DNA from: Epiperipatus broadwayi
Lineage: Eukaryota; Onychophora; Udeonychophora; Euonychophora; Peripatidae
Length of the DNA stretch: 64,000 bases
Assembly (NCBI GenBank): GCA_028023455.1
Contig: JAQFVV010012434.1
Coordinates: 6,478,264 to 6,542,263, forward strand
Direction of reading: 5' to 3'
Both the position numbers and the translations under genes were made by a program. Of this stretch, positions 46,601 through 59,362 are shown piece after piece (the first letter of the stretch is position 1; each line of letters starts with the position of its first letter). The notes under the pieces were generated by a model that made no database searches, was not told the origin of the DNA, and was given only the letters and a program-made list of their open reading frames with translations.

Positions 46601-46770
46601 AGAAATCATAAAAGACTCAGAAATAGACTACATGTGAGATGGATGGATGAAATAAGAAAGTGTGCAGAGGTGAAGTGGAAAAGAGACTAGACATTGGAGG
46701 AGATGGATTGAACTTGGAGAGACCTTCATCCTGTAATGGATTTATAATGGTTGATGATAATGATAGAAGG
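43612..46770 (+). pseudogene. Decayed near-full-length RTE LINE (RTE-4)
   Basis: Homologous to RTE-1 from its 5' leader (GAAAGGAG...CTATTAACTGAAAGGAGACC) to the 3' end (GGTTGATGATAATGA). Flanks TGATAGATGG (43612-43621) and TGATAGAAGG (46761-46770) form a 9/10 target duplication. Many stops and indels break it. Recognisable pieces are GGVGFIINKKWKNN-like endonuclease text, a degraded GDFNA (DFNA read as TFNA), NYRPISLL, FVDYENAFDSI, and FADD decayed to FTDD. It has YDELEE and GDCLS like copies 1 and 5, but no 8-nt deletion at the SRK site. Confidence 0.88.
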
Positions 46771-49700
46771 ATTATTTAAATTTTATATCATAGGATTCAA
46801 TATGATATATTATTAAAGGAACACATATCCAGATATATTTTTTTAAAAAAATCAAACGGTAACATAATTAAAACAACACAATTAACTTTTTTATTTGGTA
46901 TGATCCTTTAGATTCCTTCTTGGACTTTTAAATAGTTACTATATATTATTTGAATGTGTGTCTTAATAAGAAATTTAAATAAAGAATGTTAATAAATATC
47001 TGATTGTCAGTATTAAATTGTGGAAGTATTATATGTATATATTATAAAACTTCAATATTACACTTATGTGTATATTAATTTTGTATTTAGTGATAATTAG
47101 CCAACGTCATGCTACTTTTTTGTACAAGGAGCAAACCCATTATAAAATTTAAAAAATATTTATTTACAATTGGCACTTATTTAATTGGATTTTTCTGCCA
47201 AAAATCTAATGAATAAATTAATGTGAATATTTCACAAAATAGTTATCGGATATAACACAATATCACGCACAACATCATGCATTGATGCATGAAATGGTTA
47301 TTTCAAATATAAATTTCAATCACTTAAGTGTTACAAAACAATGAATGATTACATATTGATTCTGATAACGCGTGAAATGATGATTTTAAGTTTAGATATG
47401 AAAATACAAACACACAAAATAAATACTTATACGAGTCATCAATTAATAATACAACTTTTATTTAACCCTGACAAAATTATAATGAGGTAATTTGATGCCC
47501 AAAGGTTTTCTGTTTTAATTATATGACATCAACTGTGCTTCACAAACTACTTTCTATCGCTCAGCATATTTAATTGGTTGTAATACTAAAAGGGGTGAAC
47601 AAGGTCAATAATTTTATACAAAATATATTTATATTTAAATATACAAATTTAATAATATTGCAGTCATCATGGATAAATTCCCATTTTTTTCTTTGAAGAG
47701 TAATATGAAAAATGAAAGTAATATACTACAGATAATACTTCACTTGTTCAGGATTTTATTATAAAGATAGAATATCAAATCTGAAAAAAATATTGATTCC
47801 CAATATTATATTGATAAATATACCTAAATTTGTTCATCCAAAATATATATTAATGTTCTAATTATTTTTTATTTCAAGAAAAATAAAATGTTAATATGTC
47901 TAAATATTTGTTAAATGATTATTGTGCAATTAATCAGACATTTATATTCCATTATTTATTTGATAGCTATATATATATTAAATAGTATACAATGGACTGA
48001 ATCTATAGCCAAAAACTATAAAATTAAAACATTCCATATTGGTATTTTGCTAATTCATGATACAAAAAAAAAAATGCAATTTTAACAAGAGAATCAAAGA
48101 TGTATAGTCTTATTTTATATTAACAAATTTATAACTGATTCTAGGATTGATAATTAGTCATTCACATTTTGATCTCAAGACAAACTCTTACAATTGAAAT
48201 TAACATATTTGATAACAATAATGGATACCACAAATTAAAAATAGTATTGTAAAATGTTTTTATAATTAAAAGTGTGTTCTTTATTGTTATTCCTTTCTCT
48301 AGAATGAAAAATTCTTAATTGACAATGCGTGGCAAAACTTGTCTCTTGATGATACATTATTTATATAGTGTTCATTGGATAGTAATATTAATTTATTATA
48401 GGACTTTAAAAATAATTTCTGAATTTTTCACTTGTATAGAATTATGAATGTCAACGATTATTTTTTCTATTTCAGTGATATAATGTTTTCAAGTCCAGTT
48501 TTGAAAAGCATTTTAATGAGCTATATGGTTAATGTTTGCACAAATGTATGTTTCAGGGAAAAGAATTTAGTCTTTCATTTTGCAGTTAATGATTGATAAA
48601 TATATTTTTTTATTTTTGCTTATTAATAATTTAAAATTATGAAATAAAAAATAAACATTGTCTGTTATCAATTTACCTGCAACACAAACAATATTAAACT
48701 ATAAAAATAAAAAATAAAAGTTTTCTGTAAAATCTTTATTTGTTCGACAGATGCAATTAGTTTTCCACATCTATCACAATAAATTTTTCATTCCCCACAA
48801 AAAAAAAAAATTACGAATTTTCTTTTATCTGCATCAGTGATGTGAATCTTTTTATATTTGTGATGCCCTTCTTTGGAAAAAAATTTGATGTGACCCCTTA
48901 TTTATTTTTATCATGCCTAAATCATAAGTATGAGTATATAAGGATATTTATGGTAACTGATAGTAGTTTTAATTAATTTATATCTCCTAATATTTTAGTA
49001 TTAAGCACATATGATTTGAAGTGAAATTTTTGAAACAAATCATATACTTACAAAAAGAATGATACATACAAAAAAAAAAGATATTTTATGTGATTTTTAT
49101 CTTTTTAAAAAAATTAAATTCTTTAAAAAACAAACAAACATCCAAATCATAAGAATTTCATGATCTACAACAATTTACCGCTGATCTATATCACTTAATA
49201 ACCATGGAATCTTTTCAAATTTTTTGTTACTCTAATATAGCCCTTTGAGAAAAAGATATTGATATTAGTCTATGTAAATATTTATCTAATATAATTTAAT
49301 ATTATATGTTATACAATTATTCTATTATATCTGGATGTTTTTTTTTGTTATACTGTATATGAAAAAATACAATTCTTTTACTATATTTATCAATTTAATA
49401 CAGATTATTTATTTATTAAATATTCTGTTGAAAATTATTGGCTATACTGATAACTTTATATGTGTTGTGGTGTTAATTATTTAATTTAATATTGTTCCAT
49501 GTGATAAAAACTTTTAATCTATATTTTAGAAACTTTGTAAATTATTATTATTATTTTTTCTCTTTTTATCTAACACTTTAATTACCTTTTTCTACATTTA
49601 TGTTATAATCTTTTGAAGCCAGATGAAATGATCACTGTTTTCAAACCATTTTATTATTTATGTGAAATTTAAAAAGCAGAAATTTATTAACAAATTTATA

Positions 49701-50477
49701 ATTTTCACCCTTTAGTAAAATAAGTTCAACTTGACCAATGCCACCATCCTCTTTTGACGGTATTTTTCACTAATAATAATTATAGCAATGACTTCTGCTT
49801 TCTAATGCTAGATGTTATTTATGCTTTTGGAAAAATAATGTAATTTATTAGAGCCTCATCTTAATCTCTGTGCCAGATTGTCATAGGTCATATCAGCATC
49901 ATCTGGCAAAGACAGAACAAAAAAATACTCTCAGAATATTGTGTTTTATATTAACCTGTATGTTATTATTAATAGTCAAATGTATTTGGAAGCTTATTTA
50001 TAAAATTTGAATTTTTCCAAAAACATTTAACAATTCAACTAAAAAAATCCAACATGTAATTACAAACTTTTTTGAAATATTAGACTTCACTGGAATTAAA
50101 GCAGAAAACTTTAATAGTGCATGTAAACTTAGATTTATTATTGATGTTTCACTTATCAATTAAAATATATATATATATGAATTTTTATAAATTTGAGAAA
50201 AAATAAAAATTTCCTTGTACAACAGATTTCAATATATTTAGTCATTTTTTCTTTAAAAGTGAATGTTCATAATAATAACATAACTAATTTTATAATGACT
50301 GTAATGTCAAGTGACATACAGTGTGTTTGATTCAGAAGCAATGTATTATTTTTAATGAAAATATATTGTGTTTTTTTTTAATTATAAAAATATGAATAAA
50401 ATATTTATAACTATTGATGGCTGTAAGTCAATAAACATCAGATGACCACCACTTCTTATGCTTGTGTATAACTGTTG
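46771..50477. other. Intergenic AT-rich DNA
   Basis: 3.7 kb without a recognised gene, exon or structured repeat on either strand. Confidence 0.5.
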
Positions 50478-50827
50478 TTAAAACAGGCAAAACTCACTAT
50501 GTATTCCCACACACAACAAGCTAGAGTAATTAATGGATACCAGAAGGCTAGTGCATAAAATCCCCATATTACTCATCCAATATCCCCAGACTAGTTTCTG
50601 GCTGTGGCCTTCATCAATGCTGGAGGGTTGCATTAGATCCTAAGATCTAGGTGCAGTGCTCTCAGATCCAAGGCTCCTCACTGACAAAGGCCACACGCCA
50701 GAAACTAGTCTGGGGATATTGGATGAGTAGGCACTAGATGGGGATTTTACGCACTAGCCTTCTGGCATTCATTGATTACTCTAGCTTGCTGTGTGTGGCA
50801 ATACATAATGAGTTTTGCCTGTTTTAA
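50478..50827. mobile_element. MITE with TTAA ends
   Basis: Long inverted repeat. The left TTAAAACAGGCAAAACTCA and right TGAGTTTTGCCTGTTTTAA ends are exact complements. Arms of about 125-135 bp (GCTAGAGTAATTAATGGATA, CCCCAGACTAGTTTCTGGC) enclose a loop of about 90 bp. TTAA at 50478-50481 and 50824-50827 could be the duplicated target, as for piggyBac or Kolobok elements. No coding capacity. Related fragments lie at 41.4-41.95 kb. Confidence 0.8.
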
Positions 50828-53280
50828 TATTGATGCCTAATTAATAATAGTCAAAACTCAGCAAGAGTGACATTTCCAAAAAAATTTAATAATCATAATT
50901 TTAAAAATCTGTTTGAAATAGGTAGTCTCAATACTGTATTTGAAAACTTTTTTATTTTATAATCAATCATCATTATCTGTTATCTGCTAAAAGGCAGATC
51001 TTATCTAATCAAATCATTTCAAAGCTGTCTATTGTTCTTCTGTCCCTCCTTAACATCAGCGACCAAACTTTTCCTTTTATCATTTCTAACAGGTTTTTTC
51101 AACAAGCTTTCAGAATTTCTTTATTTTGAAGTGCACACTCAACCTTTTTTTCCTTTTTTATAATTTTTTTAAAAATATTGTTTTTAATTTATCCTTTTCA
51201 ACATTTCCCCATATTTAAGTTCATCTTTCCAACTTTTCTTTTTTAAATACACAATTCTAAATTGTTAAATTTTTCTTCAAACTTTTACTAATTGGTCCCC
51301 ATCCAGATAAAGATATACACTTCAATAAAGTAAACATTTGAGAAATCTCATATATATATATTTCAGTAGGGCATTGAATAATTTTCAAGTTATTGCAACA
51401 GGTTTTTTAATATGAGTAGTATTTGAAACAATGAACCTTGAAGAATTTAAACAATATCTTAATTTAATTTGTTCCATTTTTTTTTTTTGCCAAACTGTCT
51501 TATTGATATCCATTGCATTGTCAGTCTTTTTTCAAATCTTGCTTTCATGTTTTTGATCTCAAATTTATTTATTTTTACTATTAATTAGCTTTTTAAAATT
51601 TGTTTTACTTGTTTCATTTTGTTTATACCCAGTTTTCTGCAATTCTTAACAGCAGAAACCATTAGAAATAAAATAATCAGAATATATATTCTTCTGTAAT
51701 AAACTTGAAAGTAATTCAAATTAAAAATTCATTTTTTTTTAATATTTAAAAGATTCTACTTTTGTTTCTAATTGATCAGTTAATTAGAGTATCTGACTGC
51801 TTCAATATCCAAGATTTTGAGCAAGAAGTAATCTAATCATTGAATGTTGACTCTAGAGATTTGCTCTTTAAAACTGCAATTCTTAGCAAACATAAGAGAA
51901 ATTTTTTACATAAGAAAAAAGTAATGTTATCCAATCATGAATAATTTAAGTTTGTAGACTACACAGAAGACATTATGAGTAAAGATTCTATTGCAAGTAA
52001 GCATAAAAAAGTTTAAAGAAGGTCATCACAACCAGAAAACCAGGAGGGGTAAAAGATTGCGGTGGTTTTATAGTTACCAATTCCAGTCATTTACTCGGCA
52101 ACATTCATCCTATCACTCCTGTTTACCAAGAGAGAGAGAACCCTGTGCAGTTTAGCGAAATAGTTGAATGATGGACTTAAAAATTAATTGTTTTTGGATT
52201 AAACTCGATTATTCTGGTGCTTGGATATCATGATATCCTGAACAAAATAAGCAAGATATCAAGACAGCCTAAAAATCATTACCCAGTAAAGAGATGTTAA
52301 AAAACTATTGAATTTCCAGATTAAGTTTACAATTTCTACCCATCATCTATCAGTCTCCAATGCTTTTCAATATCTAAGTGTATAGTAAAGCAGTATACAT
52401 TCTTTTTTTCTATCACCACAATTTAGCAGATGTTATTTATAAAACTTTGTGTAAATAGTTTGCTAATAAATTAAAATTAATTATTCCTAAAAATATTTTT
52501 AGAGGTGTTATTTCTATATAAAGTTTGGTTACTATTCACTTTCTGTTACATTCATTTATACTTCAATTCACTAATATAAAGGACAGTGCTTCTCATTTTC
52601 ATACATAAAAACTATTGCTTTATGAGACATTAAGTATGTTTACTTTCTTTAAAATGATAATGTTCCTTATTATTTGATTCTATTAAATCCATAACTTTTA
52701 TTATTTTTAATTAAAATGTAGATTACTTTCAAAATTAAAACTTTATTTACACCTTAGAGTAGATACAAGAGAAATCAATGATAGCATAAAATTATGTCAA
52801 TAAGAAAGTTTCAATGTATACATATAAATGTGGTATGCAAACCATATATATAGAAAAATCAAAAGTTGTATTAGATCAATAACATTGTCTCAAGAGTTGC
52901 ATAAGAAAATTATGATAGGCAAATTAATGCAAGTATGAAAGAAACATAAATATATAAATAAAATCAAAGATTACACTAATGCCTTAAGGCAGTGAGTCAT
53001 ATGCATAAATTTGCTAGGAATATAAAGTAAATCAAACCTATATATGCAGTTTAGAAATTCCATTGATTAATGACTATCTTGGCCCAAAGGCCAATGAGGA
53101 CTATACCAATATTTACAAGTTGATATAGGCAAATTAATTACACAGTGTGGAACTAATGCAAAGTTTATGTATTAAATACATAGAGTATATGAAAGATCTA
53201 CATAGTTTAAGTTTAAATTATTATTAGATGAAAGATGGGGTATATTATTCATTCAATGGATGGGAGAAAGTTCAAGTCTT
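50828..53280. other. Intergenic AT-rich DNA
   Basis: No gene recognised. The stretches 50970-51120 and 52010-52150 are less AT-rich and may be repeat remnants. Confidence 0.4.
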
Positions 53281-54000
53281 AGGGCTAAGAATTACATGAA
53301 TTAAGTCTATAACCTCATCTGGCTCCAGGCTTGGTCAGTTAGCCAAGGCTGACAAGTTCGTCTATCCTCATCTTTTATTTTGTAGAGGGACTTGAAAAAA
53401 TGATTAACCATAGAGTCATCACAGCCATGATCAAATATCATGCTACATCTGGCAGTTCAAATTGAGAAGTTAATGAAAGTGGCCAGTTTTATTGTTCCAA
53501 ATTGACCCTTTTTAATTGTAGCCTTAAGAGAAATGTTAGCTGGATCATTGCCATTTATCTGGTCTAACGCTATATTACGGAGGTAAGTCCATGAACCACA
53601 TTGCTCCAGAATGTAGTCAATGGACTCCTGTTTATTGCATAGGGGCAGAGGTGGTTGATGTTGTAACCCCTTTGGTAGTGGAGAAAGGCCCCAGTGGGGC
53701 ATACTCCAAGGATTTTTATTAAAAAATCAAATTTTGGACTCGGTTTGATGGATTTCGTTAATTTGGAAAACAGAGATTCCTATAGGGAGTATATTAACGG
53801 ATTTAGTTTTTCTGGGGAACATTAATCGATAAACTTCCCAATATGATAATTTCCCCTGGAAAAGGGAATCCAACAACCGGAAATTTTAAATAATGACCGT
53901 AACTTGCTTTTGTAATCAAATGCTTTTTGCTGTAGAGTGATATTCATTTCATCAAAAATTGATAGATTAATGGTTATATTGTAGAATGAAATAATCGTAA
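53280..54000 (-). pseudogene. LINE C-terminal relic, Jockey-type?
   Basis: On the - strand an 81-codon frame reads MPHWGLSPLPKG, then PLPLCNKQESIDYILEQCGS. The WGL...CxxxQ-x-x-x-x-IL-x-x-C arrangement resembles the cysteine/histidine motif at the C-terminus of Jockey/CR1-type LINE ORF2 (CxCGxxQTxxHIxxxC), with key residues changed. Sequence up to about 54000 (- strand upstream) may be the preceding part. No RT core was seen. The assignment is tentative. Confidence 0.4.
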
Positions 54001-55027
54001 GTGGGGAAGATATCAGCCTTACAAAATCTTGAGAGTAATGGTGGGGGGGAAATAAATTTGGAAAATTTGATTACATATATTTTATAGCATCTGTTAATTG
54101 TTAAAATATATTTTACTGCAATAAACTAATTGTTTTTTATTAATCTGTTATAAGGCCAATCAGTATTTTCTCATGTCACGCAAAAGAAATGGACAGATAC
54201 CTTCTTTCTTTAATTGGTTATTAAATTCTCTAGCATAATTTAAATTATTATATATATAATCCTTGTTTTTATGTATTACATACTTATAAATATTTAGTCT
54301 CGGAGTTGAATTAAGACTTTAAGATATTATATTTAAAGACAGAAGTTTTTTCTAATCGTATGCCATTCAATTTTTTTTTTTTAAAAAAAAATTATAAAAT
54401 ACAAATAACTTCAAAAAATGTGCAAATAATAAAAAAACAATTTTATTACAGTAAACAGGATCTGATATTTGTAATTATTTTTAAATAAGATGTTTTTAAT
54501 TTTTTTTATAATGAATAATAAAAATAGAATGAAAAAATGCAGGAAGATGATTTTTTTTTTTGATTGTTTTTTTCTTGAATCTCAAGCATTTTGTGTGTGC
54601 TCTAATCACAGACTTAATATACTTTGGGTTAATCTGTTTTCAATATTAAATATATGTAGAATTAAAAATAAAAACTCTATATTTAAAATATTTTTTATAG
54701 CAAATGTATTAAGATGGAACGCTATTATCTAAAATCCCTATTTCCAGTGCTTTTTGAAGATTTGCAAATTTTTTTTGAATTTCAAGAATAAATTTTCTAT
54801 CTTCAAATTATAAATCCAAACTGCTATGGATTAAAAAACATTAGGCATATTAATTTATAGGTATTTACTGAATATATTTTGTTCTTTAATTTTGTTTATA
54901 AATATGTGTCCAAATTTATTTATTCATTAAAATCAGTCATCACTTAGACAATAACAATCTCAATCTATTGTCAGCGTCCTTTTATCAATAAAGGTGGAAT
55001 CCCTCCTTTATTTGTGGTTCAATATAT
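54001..55027. other. Intergenic AT-rich DNA
   Basis: Nothing gene-like. AAAATCAGTCATCACTTAGA at about 54930 recurs as AAAATCAGTCAACACTTGGA at about 55937, on the other side of the following foldback. Confidence 0.5.
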
Positions 55028-55729
55028 TTATATTGACATTAAAGCATCCATCAACTATTCACACTATCTCATACAACTGATACGCATGACCACACACATG
55101 TAGAAAAGATAAATAATCACCAATATATGTATTTCATGATAAACCAGCACTCATCAGTTGGTCTAGATTACTATCCTCACATATATAATCAGTGCTCAGT
55201 TTATATTAAGATAGCAAATCTTCATACTTTATTGACAGACTTCAATCTACTACAACCCCCAACTTTTCAGCCATCCATTTCATTGAAAATCTGATGAAAA
55301 ACGAAATCCCATGTTGATGCCAATATTATTGCCATGCCCATGTTGACCTCCTATATGTGAGGGGTCAGAGTGATGAGGTAAACATGGGCATGGCAATAAT
55401 ATTGGCATCAACATGGGATTTTGGTTTTCATCAGATTTTCAATGACATGGATGGCTGAAAAGTTGGAGGTTGTAGTAGATTGAAGTCCATCAATAAAGTA
55501 TGAAGATTTGCTATCTTAATATAAACTGAGCACTGATTATATATATGTGTGTGAAATGATAATCTGAACCAACTGATGAGTGCTGGTTTATCATGAAATA
55601 CATATATTGGTGATTATTTATCTTTTCTACATTTGTGTGGTCATGTGTATCAGTTGTATGAGATAGTGTGGATAGTTGATGGGTAATTTAAAATCTGAGT
55701 TCAAATCTCCTATACTTATATTGACATTA
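55028..55729. mobile_element. Large near-perfect foldback, 300-bp arms
   Basis: Left arm 55048-55352 and right arm 55374-55682 are inverted copies around a loop of about 22 bases. Markers are CATGTTGATGCCAATATTAT on the left and ATAATATTGGCATCAACATG on the right. A 14-bp direct repeat TTATATTGACATTA flanks the structure (55028-55041 and 55716-55729), a possible target duplication. The two gaps between repeat and arm are unequal (6 and 33 bases). No coding capacity was seen. Confidence 0.75.
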
Positions 55730-57646
55730 TAAATTGCAACTTGTCCACAGAGATTGAAATTATTGATACAAAGAAGTTTAAATAAACCTTAAACAGGTAA
55801 ATGCAACCTGCTCTGAATACAGACTAACAAAAAATCAATTACAAACTGCAATTATAATTTTTAAATTGCACCCAAACTTACTTAAATAATAAGTATAATA
55901 ATACTCAAAGCTAAATAAGTTTATAAGTAATCATTAAAATCAGTCAACACTTGGACAATGTCAATAACAATCAAAAGATTATCTTTGAAATTTTGTTAGG
56001 ATGATAGAAGGTTTTGAATAATAGATATTTTGATTGGTGATAATCTACTGTAAGGAAGTTAATAGATACAATTTTTAAAATATATATATATTTTTTATGC
56101 TTTGGTCTAATTCTTTAATATCTTGTAATATAAAAAATGTAAAATGGTTTTTAAATAGTCTAATTCCAGGACACAAAAACCCCTTCAATATCATGCAGAA
56201 GTACCAAAGGAGAAGAAAGTAGTCATTCGCTAGGTAAATTTTGTTCTTTCCTTCTTTAATATTTTATTAAAATACTAATTATTCATTTACTGACCAATAA
56301 TTGGATTGTTGACTAGATTAGCTAGTCAAAAGAAAAATTCTAAGATTGTTTGAAATATGAAAAAAAAAAAATTCAACCAATCACATTTGAACCCTAGGTT
56401 TTGAGTATGGAATATATATTACTATTATGTCAAAGAGCATTTTCTTTTGTTTCATAAATGTTTATATATATATGAAATGTATTTGTTTCAAACTTTAACA
56501 GTCACATCTCTTTATTCTTTGCTAATTTTTTTCACTAATTAATGTTAATAATAATCAAATTAGAATGGTGATGACATCATGGCATAACAATTCTGGATTG
56601 AGTGAACCTTGGAAATATTTTACGTCAGAAACTGGCTTCAGGTTTACTTTCAAGTAATCAACCATAGCCATCTTAGCTATATAGTATTAGCTAAGAATAG
56701 AATGTGAAGTCAATTTGGATGATAAGGTGTTAACTAAAAATAAATATGATATGGTTTTCATCACTGATGGAGAAGGCATCATAATTCTAAGGATGCTGAG
56801 TTCACAATTTATCTTTAAACATATATATGTTATTTGCTTTAAGCCAGATCAAAAATCAAGGCAATGTGACACTTGGCCATATGAAAATACTTGACTTTCC
56901 TTAGAAATACTTTCAACTTAATAATTATTCATAAAAAATTTTATTTCTAGAATTATACATTTTAGTGAACATGAAAATTTAGCAAAAATGATAAAAATTA
57001 ATGCACCATTTTTTTTTTTGCTAAAAATTATGTTTTTGGTGAACTGAAAAAGCTATCATTATGTATTACTTAATGGAAAATTATACTTTTCAATGTTTAT
57101 CCACATCTGAAAATAACCGTTATCCCTGGTTTTATGATTTTTCAAAGAATTATCGAGTTCAAAGAACAATGATAAATCATTGATAGCTTCTATGATAACA
57201 ATTTCATGAAAAAATTTTTTTCCCCATACATAGCTTGTTTGTTGCAAAAATATTGGTAAATTAGAAATTGTTTATAGAAGCATTTAAATAAGTTTAAATT
57301 AACAAGAGGATTTGGGATTTTAAAATTGAAGCATTAGCATAATTTCTGAGAGGTAGAATACTTTTTATAAAACAAGTATTTAGTTTTTTATTATTAATAG
57401 TTTAACTATTTCTTATCAAATGATATAACTGTATTATTGTATATAGTTTATCAACTGTATGTATAACTGAACAGCCATATCTTAATAATTCCATACATTT
57501 TGTATTAATTATAATAGCCTTTTCCTACAAATTTTTGTAGAAGTTATAATTTGTGCATGTTGTAAATAAAGTCCATATTTTGTATATTTTTATTGTGTAT
57601 GAATTTGATCTGATAATATTGAGGTATTACTGCTGCTAATCTGACA
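55730..57646. other. Intergenic AT-rich DNA
   Basis: Besides the candidate exon at 56170-56233, nothing recognised. Confidence 0.4.
56170..56233 (+). CDS. Candidate small internal exon, unidentified gene
   Basis: Sixty-four bases between AATTCCAG and GTAAAT, open in frame 1 as DTKTPSISCRSTKGEESSHSL, with much lower T content than its surroundings. The splice consensus is good at the donor and weak in the polypyrimidine tract. No partner exon was found nearby, so it may be chance. Confidence 0.25.
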
Positions 57647-57782
57647 AAAAGAATAAAAATGTCGTCAAGCATTGTTAGCCGAGAGGTCAGCGCGGCCGCC
57701 TTGTTTTTAGACGGTTGTTGCGGGTTCGCCTCCCGGCCGATGCTATGACATATGGAAAAAAAAAGAAAAGAATAAAAATGTC
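57647..57782 (+). mobile_element. tRNA-derived retroposon (SINE-like) with perfect target duplication
   Basis: About 102 bp (57664-57765) between two copies of AAAAGAATAAAAATGTC (57647-57663 and 57766-57782). The insert holds a tRNA-like structure with A box TAGCCGAGAGGTCAGCG and B box GGTTCGCCTCC. Acceptor ends GCATTG/CGATGC pair. It finishes in an A-rich tail. It is GC-rich in an AT-rich setting. The D arm resembles class II (Ser/Leu) tRNAs, but the anticodon loop does not fold cleanly, so it is not a working tRNA gene. The exact duplication shows a young LINE-driven insertion. Confidence 0.85.
57670..57745 (+). tRNA. tRNA-like sequence, likely pseudogene
   Basis: GCATTGT acceptor strand, then TAGCC A-box, an imperfect CCGCC/GACGG anticodon stem with a 9-base loop, CGGG/CCCG T stem with TTCGCCT loop, and CCGATGC. 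One mismatch lies in the acceptor and one in each of two stems. The pol III boxes look functional; the tRNA itself does not. Confidence 0.45.
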
Positions 57783-58690
57783 TATTCGTAGTGGATTGGT
57801 AGATGAATTATTACTCTTGCCACTTAATTTATTGATTTTGTATTTAAAAATATATAAGTACTCTTGCCACTTAATTTACTGATTTTGTATTTAAAAATAT
57901 ATAAGTATTTGATTTACCAAACTTATTTTATTTATTATAACAAAATGTTATTAAAAAAAATTTAGAAAGTTTAAAAAAGTGTTTATTTTGCATTGCACTT
58001 TAAAATAAGTTTATTATGTATTAAAGTGTATCTTTGAATGATCTTTGCAAAATGAAAAAAATTTATTTCTCAAAATGCAATTTTCATAATGCTTTATTTA
58101 TTATATATGACTATGTCTAGCAATTGATTTTCTTGAGATCTAGAAAACAGTTGAAAAACAATTATCTCTTATTTAATAAACCTATAAAATTATCATTATT
58201 TATAAATGGCTCAAATCAATAATACATATATTCCTAAAAAAATTTATCATTTAAAAACGGAAATATTTAAAAATACTAAAAATATTTATCTACATACAAG
58301 CATATAAAACTCACATTTATAAATATTTATAGACAACAATATTATATATCTACACGTTCAAAGTAAAATACAAACAATATAAAAAATATTTAATATTTTA
58401 ATTACAATCTTTTTTAAACAACTATAATATTTCTTTTTTTATGTTTTTTTTAAATTGTTAAATTTTAATTTTCAAAAAAAAAAATAGTAATTTAAAAAAC
58501 AATATTGAATATTTATGATAATATTGCTTATAAATAAATTTCAGTCTGATTTGTATATTTGCAGATGTATATATTCAGATTTGTAAATATTTCAATTTTT
58601 AATTGATAGCATTTGTTAAGAATTGTACATATATTATGTTTGAGATATTTATAAATATTGATAATTATGTGTATATTTGATAAGTTATAT
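57783..58690. other. Intergenic AT-rich DNA
   Basis: ACTCTTGCCACTTAATTTA (ending in CTGATTTTGTATTTAAA-type text) is present twice in tandem at about 57811 and 57860, a roughly 49-bp duplication. No gene was seen. Confidence 0.5.
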
Positions 58691-58734
58691 ATTTATGTAA
58701 TAGATAATTGTAATATAATTGCGTTTGTTTTTTA

Positions 58735-58870
58735 AATTTGAAAAAGGCTGCCAGTCAGTCGAAACTGTAATATTTGTTAAATAAAGCATGGTGTAGTGCA
58801 GTGGTAGATTCTAGAGTGAAGGTTCTTGGATTGATCCCTTTTATGGCATTTTCTATTTTCAGATTGAATA
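58735..58870 (+). other. Hammerhead-like hairpin next to a tRNA-like stretch
   Basis: At 58738-58765 TTGAAAAA is followed by GGCTG/CAGTC closing a CCAGT loop and then GAAAC, the same layout as the hairpins at 0.4 and 33.3 kb but with a decayed CTGAAGA. Immediately downstream GGTGTAGTGCAGTGGTAGA and GGATTGATCCC recall A and B boxes. It is possibly the end of a Penelope-like or SINE insertion. Confidence 0.35.
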
Positions 58871-59269
58871 ACAAAAAGTGGCTGAAAAGTTTTTTTTTTC
58901 CAATTTTTTATATAATTTCTTTAATTAAACAATATATTAAAAAAACTAGAGGAGATTAGAGACCCATTTTTAAAATCTAAATTAAAATGATGGTGTAAAA
59001 ATTGTATAAAATTATTACTTGTAATTTTTCAATTTATAAATTTTGTATATTTATATTTAAAAAATTGTTATAATTTAAAAATAAATCAGTAAAAACTTTA
59101 CATTTAATTTTGAAATATTTACATTTTACTTATAAATTTATGCATTAATAAATAATTTATTATTATTTTGTATTGAGCTTAAATTATTGAAAAGTGAATT
59201 AAGCTTTAACTGAAATAAGAGTTCTTATGCTTTTTTCCCAATATGTTATATTAAAAAAAAGTATATGGC

Positions 59270-59362
59270 TTTATTGCTTGGTAGTTCATAAGAGGTTCGA
59301 TTTCCAGAATTCATCCTGGGACCTTCTGATCCTAAATTCGATGCTCTACCAATTGCACCCAA
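59270..59362 (-). mobile_element. tRNA-like pseudogene or SINE head
   Basis: On the - strand: GGGTGCAATTGGTAGAGCAT (A box), then AGGTC and CCAGGATGAATTCTGG (T arm, CCAGG/CTGG stem with a decayed loop). The anticodon stem is degenerate. Order and spacing are tRNA-like. No flanking duplication was found. Confidence 0.5.

Noticed and set aside
53457-53702. 81-codon - strand frame as a host gene
   Set aside because: The WGL...C...IL..C pattern fits a LINE C-terminus better, and there are no splice sites around it.
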